From: Mixophyes australis
Lineage: Eukaryota > Chordata > Amphibia > Anura > Limnodynastidae
DNA: 64,000 nt
Assembly: GCA_036250195.1 (NCBI GenBank)
Contig: JAVHZZ010000004.1
Location: 166,916,369 to 166,980,368 of the forward strand
Direction of reading: 5' to 3'
Under the pieces are notes generated by a model. It had not been told where the DNA came from and did not search any database. It was given only the letters and a program-made list of their open reading frames with translations. The position numbers and the translations under genes are program-made. This document shows, in pieces, positions 21,957 through 32,135 of the stretch. The first letter of the stretch is position 1. Every line of letters begins with the position of its first letter.

Positions 21957-23560
21957 TGTCACGGGCACTAGGAGTCTTTACCCAGTATCACCCGCTGATG
22001 GTCTTATCAGAGCAGTAGAGTTGGTATATGATACTCTGGTGGCAGGGTGATAATGGAACTGGAAACAGCAGATGGTTAGAGAATGCTCAGAAAGTCTATG
22101 ACTAGCAGCACTGGTAAACAATAGGTAACTGAACACGAGGATCTGGATGGACAAGGACACGTGAGGGTAGTCAGTGGTCTGCGCACGGCAAGTTGTACCA
22201 CTGCTATAGAGAGAAGGAATGTCCAGGAGTAATAAGGAGGTGGAAGTCAGCGGTCTGCGTATAGCAAGTTGTACCGCTGTCTGTAGTGAAGGAATGGAAT
22301 CCAGGTGAAGGTAACGGGGAAGTCAGTGGTCTGCGTGTAGCAAGTTGTACCACTGCTTATGTGAGAGGATATATGCAACTGGTGACACAGGGAAACAGGA
22401 ATCAGTGGTCTGCCTCTAGCAAGTTGTACCACTGAATATATATGTGAGGAAGGACACGAGGAGATAAATGCAATGCAGAGTCTACACGGGTACACTGAAC
22501 TTGATCCCACGTTGAACTGCACACAATAATAATAATAATGAATGAACAGCACTGCACAGATAAACAAAGTCACTAGAATAGTCCAGCAAAAGGAAACACA
22601 GTCAATAATAGCAATAGTCTCAGAGGATGGAAACTCCGGAGGAGAACAACTCAGTCCAGATGGATATGCAATACACCAGCACAGTCAATGAGAAGTATGC
22701 ATACCGTGGTTCAGATGAGCAGGCTGTTAGAGATAGCTGCAGGGATACCTGAGCGGCAGGGAACTGACGAGATGAGAAGTCCTTGCAGAATGGAAGTGGC
22801 AGGTAGGTGCAGCGCACTGTAGGTAGGCCAGCAAGGACGACAAAATACTCAGGGAGCAGTAGTATATTGAATTGAACAGCAGGAGACCACGGGAGAGCTG
22901 AAGCGATGTAGCAGAGCTGGAAGCCGAGGAGCGTAGACTCGATGTTAACAGGCAAGTTGACACAAATGGACACACTGTAGAAGCAGTAGGCAGCGGGTCA
23001 GCTGACGGCAGGTAGAATGCAGACTGGAGCGCTGAGACGAGTAGGACTCTGTAGACACGCTGAAGTAGCTAACAGGAATCAGCTGGAACAGTAGCGATGT
23101 AACACAGGAGTTGGAGAGATCTGTAACTTGTTAGACACACGGAGGCAGTGGATAGGAATCAGCTGCTGGAGTCACGATGAAACACAGGAGAGTTTGCAGT
23201 AATCTGTAACTGTAGATACACGGAGGCAGCGGATAGGAATCAGCTGCTGAAGTCACTAGGAACACGAGGAGTAGAAGTGGTCTGGAAACCACAAACGGCA
23301 AACAGGAATCAGCATCAGCTGAACACACGAGGAGGCACTGGAACACCTTCAGAGACTCATGAGGAATGAGACTCCAAAATCAGGCAACGTGGTATTGACC
23401 ACAGGTGCTTAATATAGGGAGTGTTGCCTGATCAGCCAATTAAGTTAAAGGAACAGAACTGAAGGTTAAAAGGGACTGCACATGCGCAGTACCTCATTAT
23501 AATGGACGGACACGGTTCCTAGCTACCTTAGAAGTAGCACTCACAGTCCGGTGAGTGACA
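21957..23560. mobile_element. TGTCAC-ended element, copy G
   Basis: A 1604-bp element from TGTCACGGGC to GAGTGACA, flanked by a perfect 5-bp duplication CTATA at 21952-21956 and 23561-23565, and inserted in a MITE. Its interior is built of two minisatellite blocks: about 76-bp units at 22169-22460 and about 80-bp units with GGATAGGAATCAGCTGCTG at 23130-23310. It has the same ends and duplication length as copies at 12487-13339 and 40606-41246. No protein is encoded. Confidence 0.75.
22169..22460 (+). repeat. 76-bp tandem array with a stem-loop in each unit
   Basis: Four units each contain CAGYGGTCTGC, five variable bases, then GCAAGTTGTACCRCTG. The outer CAGYGGT/ACCRCTG can pair, as can the inner TGC/GCA. 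Starts of the motif are near 22172, 22248, 22324 and 22403. In unit 2 the stem reads CAGCGGT/ACCGCTG; in the other three CAGTGGT/ACCACTG. Confidence 0.85.
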
Positions 23561-23565
23561 CTATA

Positions 23566-24335
23566 CCTATGTGGTATAATCCGCTTTAGACGTATCCTGC
23601 AGTGTCTTGTGTAGTAGAGCACAGTAGACAAAAGGAAACACAGCAAAAAATAAATATAAAATTAATGTCACCAGGCTTCCGAGGAGCTGTAAGGCACAAT
23701 AGAAATTCCAAGGTCAATCAAATGAATGGCACTGAGGTGTCAGATGAAATAGCCCAGCAAAGTGGGCAGCAGAAAAACTAAATAAAGAGTGGTAGCCAAA
23801 TCAGAGCGGCCAGAGCAGAGCAGCAGTGTTTAGGCAGAGAACGTCAAAGAAGAAAGACACAAAACACAAAAGGAAACAGGCAGAGGAAAAGAAGCAGGAG
23901 GAGAAAAGCAACCCGACAAGAAGAACAGGAGAAACAAGCAAAGGTAAAATTATAAAATACCTCTTGGCGCCAACAGTCTAGCAGGCACACTTTTAGAGGA
24001 AAAATTAGGTAAAATCCCTTTTACCCACATGCATCACCCACATGCAGAGCAACGACACAAACACACAGCAATTCATAGCACATCTAGGAAACATCGCCAC
24101 ACAGCAGTGGCAGAAAAGAAAAGCGGAGCAAGATGAAATTGTCCTTGAGCCCTCCAACCACCCTAATGTAAAATATTTAAAAGGACATGTACATTTTAAC
24201 AAACCAAGCCCTCCAGCGACAAGGAGTGCCACTTTTGTGGCTGAAGTGCTTGGTTTGTATGGGCTCACAAAAACAAGCTACCAATAGCTTAGCTGCCTTA
24301 ATCCCAACAGTGCTGTCAATGAACATTATTAAATC
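23566..24335 (-). mobile_element. hAT remnant with repeat unit A1
   Basis: After the MITE remainder (to about 23640), purine-rich DNA leads to a unit at about 24040-24330: ATAGCACATCTAGGAAAC, GAGCAAGATGAAATTGTCC, GTGCCACTTTTGTGGCTGAA, then GCTGTCAATGAAC. The same unit recurs at 25068-25330. I recognise this as untranslated sequence of a frog hAT transposon on the minus strand. It breaks off just before the NSMCE2-like sequence. Confidence 0.55.
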
Positions 24336-25060
24336 ATGTCTGCTCGTGCTGTATCTTTAGTCTCCTTCGCCTCTGTGGATACCTCCCTCTCATCCCTGAA
24401 GAACTGTCAAACTGTCAAACTTATATAGACACAGGAATTGATATTTCAACTGTAGTGGCATTACATCTGCTTCACACAGACTGTGACACGGAACATGTGG
24501 GCAGCATGGAATATGTGATGTTGGAATACGCTGCATTGAACAGAGATTTAAACCAATGTATAAATGCAGTTGAGGAGACCGCACTTAAATTAAAACGTGA
24601 CCCATTTAAGAGAGCTTGTATACAAGAGATGCACTGCGATTCAGAAGAATAATAAAAAGGAGGCCCTGAGGCAGGATGATAAATATGTCCAGTTTAAAGA
24701 ACAGCTAAGACACCTGAGAAAACAAATGAGTGTGTCACCAACCCCTGCAGACGAAGATTTGGAAGATGAAGACGAGGAGATTGTCGTCACCAAGAGCACA
24801 TGGCCGGTACAGTGAAACTGCGACTGGTTCAATAATTCAGTTATGGTTCCTTTGATCGCTCCACACGTTACTTAGATAACTGTGGTAATTATACAGCTAA
24901 TACATGTTGACGGGCACTGACACCCCGGGATGCGTGCATTTATCAGACCAAGACCAATCCAGGGTGCCCTAGTGGGATGGAGATGGTGAACCCTTTCAAA
25001 AACAAAGTATGCGGTCACACGTACAAGAGAGAAGCAATTGAAAGGATGATTGAAAACAAA
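24336..25060 (+). pseudogene. NSMCE2: NSMCE2 (SUMO ligase NSE2) retropseudogene
   Basis: NSE2/MMS21 is the SUMO E3 ligase of the SMC5/6 DNA-repair complex. From the ATG at 24336 the translation follows the family: SLSSLKNCQ, then IDTGIDIST..VALHLL, NRDLNQCINAVEETALKLK, DDKYVQFKEQLRHLRKQ, DEEIVVTKS and finally NPFKNKVCGHTYKREAIER from the SP-RING zinc domain. It stops around residue 185 of about 247. Damage: an 8-bp duplication (GTCAAACT) near 24405 shifts the frame; a second shift lies near 24600; and 24797-24970 is 18S rRNA sequence replacing about ten residues before NPFKNKV. Coding segments run on without introns, so it is a retrocopy. It is flanked by two copies of a hAT-derived unit. Identification is from remembered family motifs; I am confident of it. 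Confidence 0.87.
24797..24970 (+). pseudogene. 18S rRNA fragment inside the NSMCE2 copy
   Basis: GGCCGGTACAGTGAAACTGC, CAGTTATGGTTCCTTTGATC, TTAGATAACTGTGGTAATTA, GAGCTAATACATG-like and GGGATGCGTGCATTTATCAG are the well-known 5' domain of eukaryotic 18S rRNA, about nucleotides 60-230, in sense orientation and in order. Scattered substitutions show it is not functional. It is collinear with the interrupted NSMCE2 reading frame on both sides. Confidence 0.93.
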
Positions 25061-25067
25061 CTTCAGC

Positions 25068-25430
25068 ACTTATAGCACATGTAGGTAACACAGGCACACA
25101 GCGGTAGCTGAAAGGAAAAGTGGTGTAAGATGGAATTTTCCTTGGAACACTCACACCCACCATTATAATGGATCTTAAAAAGGACATGCACACTTTAACA
25201 AAAAAGCACTTCAGCAACAAGGAGTGCCACTTTTGTGGCTGAAGTGCTTTGTTTATTTGAACCCCCCACAAAACAAGGTAACAATGGGCTTAAGGCAGCT
25301 AAGGTAACAGGGCTGTCAACGAACTCCACAGTGGCAAGATGTTGTTGTCATCATCTTCAGCCTCATCCTCACCCTCATCAGTTTGTACATCATCCTAACA
25401 CAATATTAATCCAACCTCTCAGGAAACCAT
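25068..25430 (-). mobile_element. hAT remnant with repeat unit A2
   Basis: Repeats the unit at 24040-24330 in the same orientation (TATAGCACATGTAGGTAAC, GTGCCACTTTTGTGGCTGAA, GCTGTCAACGAAC) and continues into CTCCACAGTGGCAAGATG and a TCATCATCTTCAGCCTCATC stretch absent from the first copy. The NSMCE2-like sequence begins exactly where A1 stops matching. Confidence 0.6.
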
Positions 25431-25629
25431 AATTTCAGAAGTCTCTAACATAAATGTCAAAAACAAAAATGTAAAAAAAAAGCTTTTTCCTTTTTAAAGA
25501 AAAAAACACATCTTTAATACAGGTGAAACTTTGCTGCAGAAAACATAAAGTTACCAACGTGTCATTTTACCAAAATATTAATAAGAATTCCAGTATCAGC
25601 TACCTTCCTTCACTCAGCTAGATCCCAGC

Positions 25630-25905
25630 ACCTGTACAGAGAACTCATTCACATCAGTCCCTGCCCCATTGGAGCTTACAACCTAAATCCCATAGCATAC
25701 ACACACACACACACACAGATTGAGAGAGACTAAGGGCAATTTAATATCTGCCAATTAACCTACCAGTATTTTTTTTGGAGTGTGGGAGGAAACCGGAACA
25801 CCCGGAGGAAACCCATGCAACCACAGGGAGAACGTACAAACTCCACACAGATAAAACCATGGTCGTAGTGGCAGAAGTGCAACCACTAAGCCACGGTGCT
25901 GCCCA
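25630..25905 (-). mobile_element. tRNA-derived SINE, copy 3
   Basis: On the plus strand: CTGTACAGAGAACTCATTC, a (CA)n interior at 25699-25718, the conserved GGAGGAAACCGGAACACCC and CACGGTGCTGCCC at the tRNA-like end. The (ATG)n/L2-like tail is missing. It lies within hAT sequence, downstream of the minus-strand transposase fragment. Confidence 0.8.
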
Positions 25906-26940
25906 CGCCAGTAAAGGCCTTCCTCATGGAATTTGTGGTTCATTTTATGACAGAGCTGTCACGATTTTTGGGCAATTCTTTTAGACCAGACCAAATGTTC
26001 TGCTGAATCATCTGCATAATCCTTGGGGCTCTTAGAAAAGCTTAATTTTATCCTAGCAGCAGTAGCCTGAGAAACTTAAGGAGGGGACGCCATTGTGTGA
26101 GGCACCACTTTAGCTGTCAACTTGCTCAACAGGAACTCATTGCATCTCTTGTGATCTGGGACAGTGGGAAATAAAGAGAAGACATAGCTCTTAAACCTAG
26201 GATCCAGCATAGTCGCCAAAATGTAGTAATCCGATTCCCAGAAGTTGATAACTCTTTGATCCTGTCGAAAGTACTTCATCTACAAGTCCGACATACTTGG
26301 CATAATTTCTTTGTTTCATCTCCTTCAATTTTTCAAGGTGTTTTTCCAAAAGTCTAATTAAGGGAATCGCTTTGCTCAAGCTATCAGCTTCTGAACTCAA
26401 TTCACAGGTGACTACTTCGAATCGTTTCAGCACCTGGCACAACACGGAAAGTATTATCCACTGCGCTGGACTAAAATACATTCCCCCTCCTTTCCCCCTC
26501 CTTTTCCTTGGATTGAGGAGTAAGTGTAGATGGATTTTCACTGTTCCTCCATCCTCACAAGCATATAAAGTGTGGAATTACACCTTGTTAACACCTCTTG
26601 CTTCAGTTGGTGGCTGGGCAAAATAAATTGTTCTTGTAGCTGCTGCAATTTCCCACATGCTGTTGCAGAATGACGAAAATGCCCTGAAATTTTTCGGACC
26701 ACAGATAGAATCTCCTGCATGTCCTTGTGATTTTTCAAAAAGCTCTGCACCACCAAGTAGATTGTGTGAACAATGGATGGATTTCATCCAGCTGTACTGT
26801 TCTCACAATATTGGTGGGGTCATCATAAATGACATATCCTCAGGAGAGTCCAAACGGGATAAGCCATGTTGCAATGCCTTTCCTTAGTTTTTCAAAAAGG
26901 TTGTCTTCGGTATGCCTCTTTAGTTTGCCCATTTCACATA
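25906..26940 (-). pseudogene. hAT transposase fragment, minus arm
   Basis: Minus-strand pieces: SPEDMSFMMTPPIL near 26850; KISGHFRHSATACGKLQQLQ near 26680; QEVLTRCNSTLYMLVRM near 26570; YFSPAQWIILSVLCQVLKRF near 26450; ILATMLDPRFKSYVF near 26190. This order is that of the catalytic core of ZBED-like hAT transposases. Frameshifts break it, and the BED finger and C-terminal dimerisation motif are not seen; the SINE at 25630-25905 lies where the C-terminus would follow. Confidence 0.82.
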
Positions 26941-26949
26941 TCTGTGATT

Positions 26950-27370
26950 AAACCAAAACAGTTGTACTCCCCTGAGCATATGTCATTTGTGATAACACCA
27001 CCAATATTATGAGAGCATTACAGCGGGGAGAACTTCATCACATTCCCTGTTTTGCTCAATCAACTTGATGGTACAGAGCTTTTTAAAAATTAACAGTGAC
27101 ATGCAGGAAATGCTGTCTGTGTCCCGAAATAATTGGGGTAATTTTCGGCATTCTGCAACAGCATGTAGGAGATTGCAGCCACTGCAAAAAGAATCGAATT
27201 TGAGGGGGAATATACTTTAGTCCAGCACAGTGAAGAATACATTACGTGATGTTCAAAGTGCTGAAACCACTCTAAGTAGTCACTTGTGAAATGAGTTCAG
27301 ACACTGGTAGCTTCAGTCAAGTGACTCCGCTAATTATTTTTTTGGAAAAGCAGATTCTGAAGAATGCTGA
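26950..27370 (+). pseudogene. hAT transposase fragment, plus arm
   Basis: The same transposase region read on the opposite strand: SPEHMSFVITPPIL-like sequence near 26975, FAQSTWWYRAF near 27050, FSAFCNSM near 27140, GGIYFSPAQ near 27210, VLKPL-VVTCEMSS near 27255 and TPLIIFLEKQILK near 27310. It matches the minus arm segment by segment, so the two form a head-to-head inverted pair with about 100 bp between them. Stops interrupt it. Confidence 0.78.
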
Positions 27371-27749
27371 CAGCCCTATTATTTCTATTTCAGCAATGAC
27401 AATTAGCAATGGAGCAATGGACATCTCCTGTTTCTGTGTGATGTATAACTCAGCAGAATGGCACTGGAGACTTTTAAGAAAACTGCCCCCTCTTTCTGTT
27501 TTAAATATGAGGCTGCCCAACTGCACTAGAGACTGCCAAGAACCGTGTTACCCTTTCTGTGTCTCTCTGTGAAATGGCGCTGGATCGCCGTAGAGGGTGA
27601 TACTTATAGAATCCAATACTCGCGAGATCCGAGAACGCAACAATGACGTTTTTCCTCATTTTCACTTCCTGGGATGCGGAAAAGCACTCAGATCGGTGAA
27701 GTTCGGATGGGCTCGGTTTTCGGAGAACCGAGCGCGAGTATCTCTAACC
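27371..27749 (+). mobile_element. hAT terminal region
   Basis: Follows the plus-arm fragment and ends in GAACCGAGCGCGAGTATCTCTA, inverted TAGAGATACTCGCGCTCGG, a terminal-repeat type I associate with frog hAT elements. ACTCGCGAGATCCGAGAACG near 27620 is a sub-terminal inverted motif. Immediately beyond 27749 the DIRS-like sequence starts, so the hAT element is inserted in it. Confidence 0.6.
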
Positions 27750-27751
27750 TA

Positions 27752-28690
27752 AAGCAGGCTATCAATTCACTCACCCAAAAGGCACCAACAAATAACATAA
27801 CAAACGCTGTGCTAAACAAACATTCGAATGCATCGTGTGCAACCCTTTCAACAGCCCCCAGCATGTCTCTCAACAAACTGCGGCTGATTGGCCTCCTCTG
27901 ATTAGGCTGGACAAGTTGCTCCTGTGGTCATCCCTTCATGGCATTGCTGATGAGAAAACTCTGAGGCACAACCAGTTGCCCAAAATGGCACATCCCAATG
28001 TTCCTAGTAGGTTGTTGAGTCGAGTCGTGCCCCCAGGGCTAAAATTTACCAGCCCTCCCCTGAAGGCATCACTACTAAACCCTTAATCATCTCCAAAGCA
28101 AACTTGAATTTTTGATAGGACACACCACAGATCTCAGCCGGCGGAAATGACATCTGCTAGATCAAATGGAACTTCCTTGCTGCTTTCATGAACCACCCCC
28201 ATGATTGAAATGGCAAAATTCCAAAAAAGGCAGATCCAAGAAAGGGCCACACATATTCACCAAAGAGATCTTCCTGCTAACCTTCTTGACCAGCACCTCA
28301 GGAAACACAAATGCCGACTTTAAATTTTTAACTGATGAGGTACAAATGGACCCTGTGATCAGCAAACAAACTCCAGAAACAAAACTGAAACACAAAAATT
28401 CAGCATCCTCCTTGTTCGGGAGCAGTCAAACCATCTACCAAGGCTGACCAACTGAATCAGTGAATTTGGCTTACTGAGCGACAACCATGGAAAGGCTCTC
28501 ATAGCCCCTTGGGCGATTTTATCACATGACTTGGCAGCATAACGTGCACCAAATCTTAGACATGCGTGCATGCGTGCTTCTGAAACAGCAAGTGTTGTTG
28601 AAGGCATAGCATTTACTGCCTACGGAAATTGTGTGCTAGGTCTCCCTAACATAGCCAGTTTATGAGTCATCATACTTGGATCAGAAAACC
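27752..28690 (-). pseudogene. DIRS-like RT and tyrosine recombinase remnants
   Basis: Minus-strand translation from about 28600: RYAAKSCDKIAQGAMRAFPW, KKVSRKISLVNMCGPFLDLPF, then a degraded KFHLIQQMSFPPAE (start of the reverse-transcriptase domain of DIRS-type elements). After a large deletion it resumes with FLISNAMKG and LLRDMLGAVERVAHDAFECL...GAFWVSELIACFR near 27880-27760, the N-terminal and early catalytic part of a tyrosine recombinase. RT core, RNase H and the recombinase C-terminus are missing; the hAT element at 27749 cuts the recombinase. DIRS/Ngaro retrotransposons integrate with a tyrosine recombinase rather than an integrase. Exact clade not decided. Confidence 0.72.
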
Positions 28691-30250
28691 TTATCGCAAT
28701 CCAAGTCACGTCTCAGGCTTGGATGTCATGTACATGTCATGGATCATGTGGTTATATTTAAACACATCTATGTACTTGTGAGGCCTAGTTTCCAAGTAGC
28801 AGGCGAAAACATACACAACGTTCAACCAGTTATGATTGGTCTCATAACTGGATTCCACCTTGCTATCTCTAGCATGCGCCATTGACACAATTGTCTTAGC
28901 CTGTTCCATAATGATGAACATGTCCACGTAGCAAGCCTTGTAAAATCCTATGACGCACTGACAGTGGCACCCCGCTAAAACTTACTGGACTGACACAGTG
29001 CACCATTTTGCACACAGTAATTGCATGGCCCCATCGAACTGCCAATTCCCATTTTCGCACCCCCGGGCCATCCTATGCACCAAAATGCTTGAGCAAATGC
29101 TTAACCAGCTTGGTGGGGCATGCGTCAAAACCCGACAATTCCACGCTAAAACTGTAACAATCGGAGAATGCAAGTAAAACATCTTTGACAGAAAGTAGAT
29201 CATCCTTACCCTCCCGGACAGAGCCATCTTTGGAACCAGAAGCAGACGCCAGACCCAGGTCTTCAGAGGATAACCGAGCCCGATCCCTGTGGCCAATGGA
29301 CCCATCAGTGCCCTGATCGAGTACCACGGAGACACCTGCTGGGAGAGGATTGTTACCACAAACATCAGGGGGCAACAAAACACTACTCACCAAATGGGAA
29401 GGGGCTGAATTCGGAAGCAGGGCACTGAAGTGAGAAAGGCTAGGGGGACCCAAAAATGGCAATTGCTCAGAATAAGGTGTAGAGCCCACATAGGACATGT
29501 AATATAACAGGAAGGACACACCCACAAATGGGAGCACAACATACTGAAGCAGCCAAGAGTAAGGCTGGGAAAGTGACCCCAACTGCGACGTAAACACATC
29601 AGATGAAAGCAGCCAAACTCCCACTATATCACCAGTAGTGACAGCCACTGGATTAGGATGGTGGGGTCTAGGATGGTGGGGTCACAGGCCCAAGCCCCTG
29701 GAACTCAGATGAAGGGGTATAAGTGGTACAGTGAGGGTTATCTCTGGACCAACAAGCAGGAAGGCACAGGTAGATTCTGCACACAGATCCTGGGAGACAG
29801 AGTGCAAGGAGAGAGATCCACTTCTCCTGGGCCACCCCGCCTGCCAACTATGTTCAAAAGGCAGTCAAGGACGATGTAACTGCCTGTTGCTGGGAAACCA
29901 ATGCCAGGCCCACTGCCATCCACAGAAGGCAGTAAGAGAGTGTTACATTTTGCACCCCACACCTAAGGTGTGGCCTTGCTTTTCGGCCTTCTTTACCATT
30001 AAGGGTGGCAGGGGGATTGGAAGGGTTTGGTCCATCTGCACAAGTGGGCCCCTGTACATATTGTCCCAGAGGCTGAATAATGTCTCCCCCTGCAGCAGTG
30101 GAAGTGGCCCAAACCAGCACCCGGTCAGCACGCTGAGTCATCGCCACTGACAGCGACATCTCAGCCACCTGGGTTGTGCAAGTCCATGGAGGTGCCGCCT
30201 GGAGGAAAAAAAATGGGCACAAAGTAGGTAATGGTATAAAGGCCAAAAAT
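28691..30250 (-). pseudogene. DIRS-like ORF1 (gag-like) region, decayed
   Basis: Upstream on the same strand as the RT remnant. Open stretches at 29073-29648 (191 codons) and 28982-29383 include LGLASASGSKDGSVREGKDD, DVLLAFSDCYSFSVELSGFD and PTKLVKHLLKHFG; at 28706-28927 FIIMEQAKTIVSMAHARDSK and YIDVFKYNHMIHDMYMTSKP. The position just before the RT remnant and the strand support an ORF1 product. Several frameshifts separate the pieces. The 5' limit is uncertain, about 30200-30420. Confidence 0.55.
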
Positions 30251-30419
30251 CTACAGGGCACAGACAGAGGAAGAGAAACAAAAGAGACTGCAGAAAAAGG
30301 CTGAGGGCAGAAAGAAAGTAAGAAAAAAGAAATGAAAACACAGGCATGTGGCAGAGAAGAGACACTATCTTTATCTCTACAACTTGTCTTGCAGAGGAAA
30401 GGCAGAACACATCAGCCAG

Positions 30420-31690
30420 AGAAATTTATAATGTGGCATAAGGCTTACTTTGCTCACTTGCTCACTTTAACCCCTTAGAGAGGGACAAATAAAGTTATGA
30501 ATACACATCTCAACTTTTAATTTCCCTCAGGCTTAATTCATCCCTCAGTTATAATATTCATTAAAAGCAACCGCCTTTATGTGATGCACAATTTATTGTT
30601 TACATCTGATTGAACATAACACTGTTTTTACAGACCATGACGAGGTGCAAAGTCCTGGCGATAAATTATTCTTGCTTCACTATTACATAGTAAGGTCACT
30701 CTGTGCTGCATTTGTAAATTCCACATGCTTTAAGTTTTCACCTCACTCCAAAGTACCAAGCCATTGGGTTCTTCCTTTGTATCAAATATAATACATGAAG
30801 TAATTATAATTAAAAGGTACAACTCATTGTTGAAAATCTAAACAGCCAACTAATTGCAAAAAACATGTACACTGCATTATGGCACATGCATTTTATGTGT
30901 TTTCTATACTTCGAAATAGCAAACAAAATATATCTAGGAATGTTTGTGTTTCATTGGCAGGGAAACACATAATTAACTATTGAAGATAAAAACAAGTAAG
31001 CTATAACTAGAGTACAGTATAGAACATTTCACTTTGAAGCATATTTGTTTGTATGTCTTTAAAATGCAGCTATCACACCTGAGTCATATATGTCCTACTA
31101 CTATGGAGCTGAAACAAATATTATTAATATTTGTGGGTAAGTTTAAAGTTTCTGTATATAGTTAACTAGTGTATCTGACCATTAATTGTTTGCCTGATTA
31201 ATATTGGTCCTGGATATTAAATATATGTTTTGCCTCAGTCTGACCATTACACTGACTAGTCAATCTATATACCAATTACCCAATCTTGACAATAATAGAT
31301 TATTCCCAAGTGATTCAGCTGTTTGTCCTACATGTGTGGCCAACTTAACATGCAAGCAGCAAAGATACCTCCTACAATGACCTTTTAATGATATAGCTGT
31401 TTACTATTACTTCCAGCCTAAATGATTTTTGTTTGTTTTTGTAGCAATTACAAAGCAATTGTTCATCAAACAGATAAGCATGCGTTGCTGATATGCTTGA
31501 TTTAAGTATGCCTGGAGTCAATAAAGACCAAATTATGTTAACAGGCTGTGAATAATTGAGGCTAATTGCACTGATAAGGTTAATTAAACTTTAATCAGTA
31601 GCAAGATTTCAAATATATAAAAAGATAGAAAATGAAGAAACTGTTTAAAATAATATTATACTGATACAGTCTTCTAAAACAGTATGGGCC
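30420..31690. other. AT-rich non-coding DNA, possible conserved elements
   Basis: No repeat detected for over 1.2 kb, unusual in this window. Rich in TAATTA, ATTAAT, ACAAAG and CAATTG words, especially 31380-31600. This resembles developmental enhancers in texture only; conservation cannot be judged here. Confidence 0.4.
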
Positions 31691-31990
31691 CCATTTAGAG
31701 TTAGGTGCTATATAAATAAATGATGATGATGATGATGATGGTGCAAAGCACAAAAAAAGATGCGTATTTGTCCCTAGACAAACCATTCCGCAATGCAAGT
31801 GGTGCATATTATTTTTTTGCATGCAGGGAAAATATTGGCTGCTTTTGCATCCAGCACACAAATACTGGACAGCTTTATTAATACAATGCAACTTAGAGTT
31901 GAGCTAGGAAACACCATCCCCCAACTCTTAATATGTTTGTCAGCCCATGTAGTGTAACATGATTTGGCCAAGTAGCACATTTCCTCCTTT
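31691..31990 (+). repeat. SINE/LINE tail fragment with (GAT)n
   Basis: GGTGCTATATAAATAAATGA at about 31706 plus a (TGA)n tract to 31741 is the tail shared by the L2-like LINE and the SINEs, here on the plus strand. GGGCCCCATTTAGAGTTAGG just before it, and ACAACTTAGAGTTGAGC-like words near 31890, suggest a degraded palindromic MITE around it. Confidence 0.5.
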
Positions 31991-32016
31991 TTTACTTTGC
32001 TCCTAACCTATATGAA

Positions 32017-32127
32017 CAGGGGCGGGCTGGGCCGGGGGGCAGGGGGGAATCGGTCCCCCGGGCCGCTCAGAGTGACCGCTGTTCGGGCCGGCCGCCCCCC
32101 AGGCTGCATGTTGCCAGCCCGCGCCTG
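32017..32127. mobile_element. hAT-type MITE, compact copy
   Basis: A 111-bp element with CAGGGGCGGGCTGGGC and inverted CAGGCGCGGGCTGGC ends, flanked by TATATGAA (32009-32016) and TATATTAA (32128-32135), an 8-bp duplication with one change. Same family as 3240-3751; GC-rich island in AT-rich DNA. Confidence 0.85.
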
Positions 32128-32135
32128 TATATTAA

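Noticed and set aside
24042..24287. 81-codon plus-strand frame just before the NSMCE2 copy
   Set aside because: It is hAT untranslated sequence read on the wrong strand and recurs, broken, at 25068-25330.
24797..24970. Interpretation of the 18S segment as part of a functional rDNA unit
   Set aside because: Only about 170 bp are present, with scattered substitutions, and NSMCE2-like sequence adjoins it on both sides.
29658..30150. Plus-strand frames of 73 and 139 codons
   Set aside because: They lie antisense to the DIRS-like ORF1 region and contain no recognisable motif.
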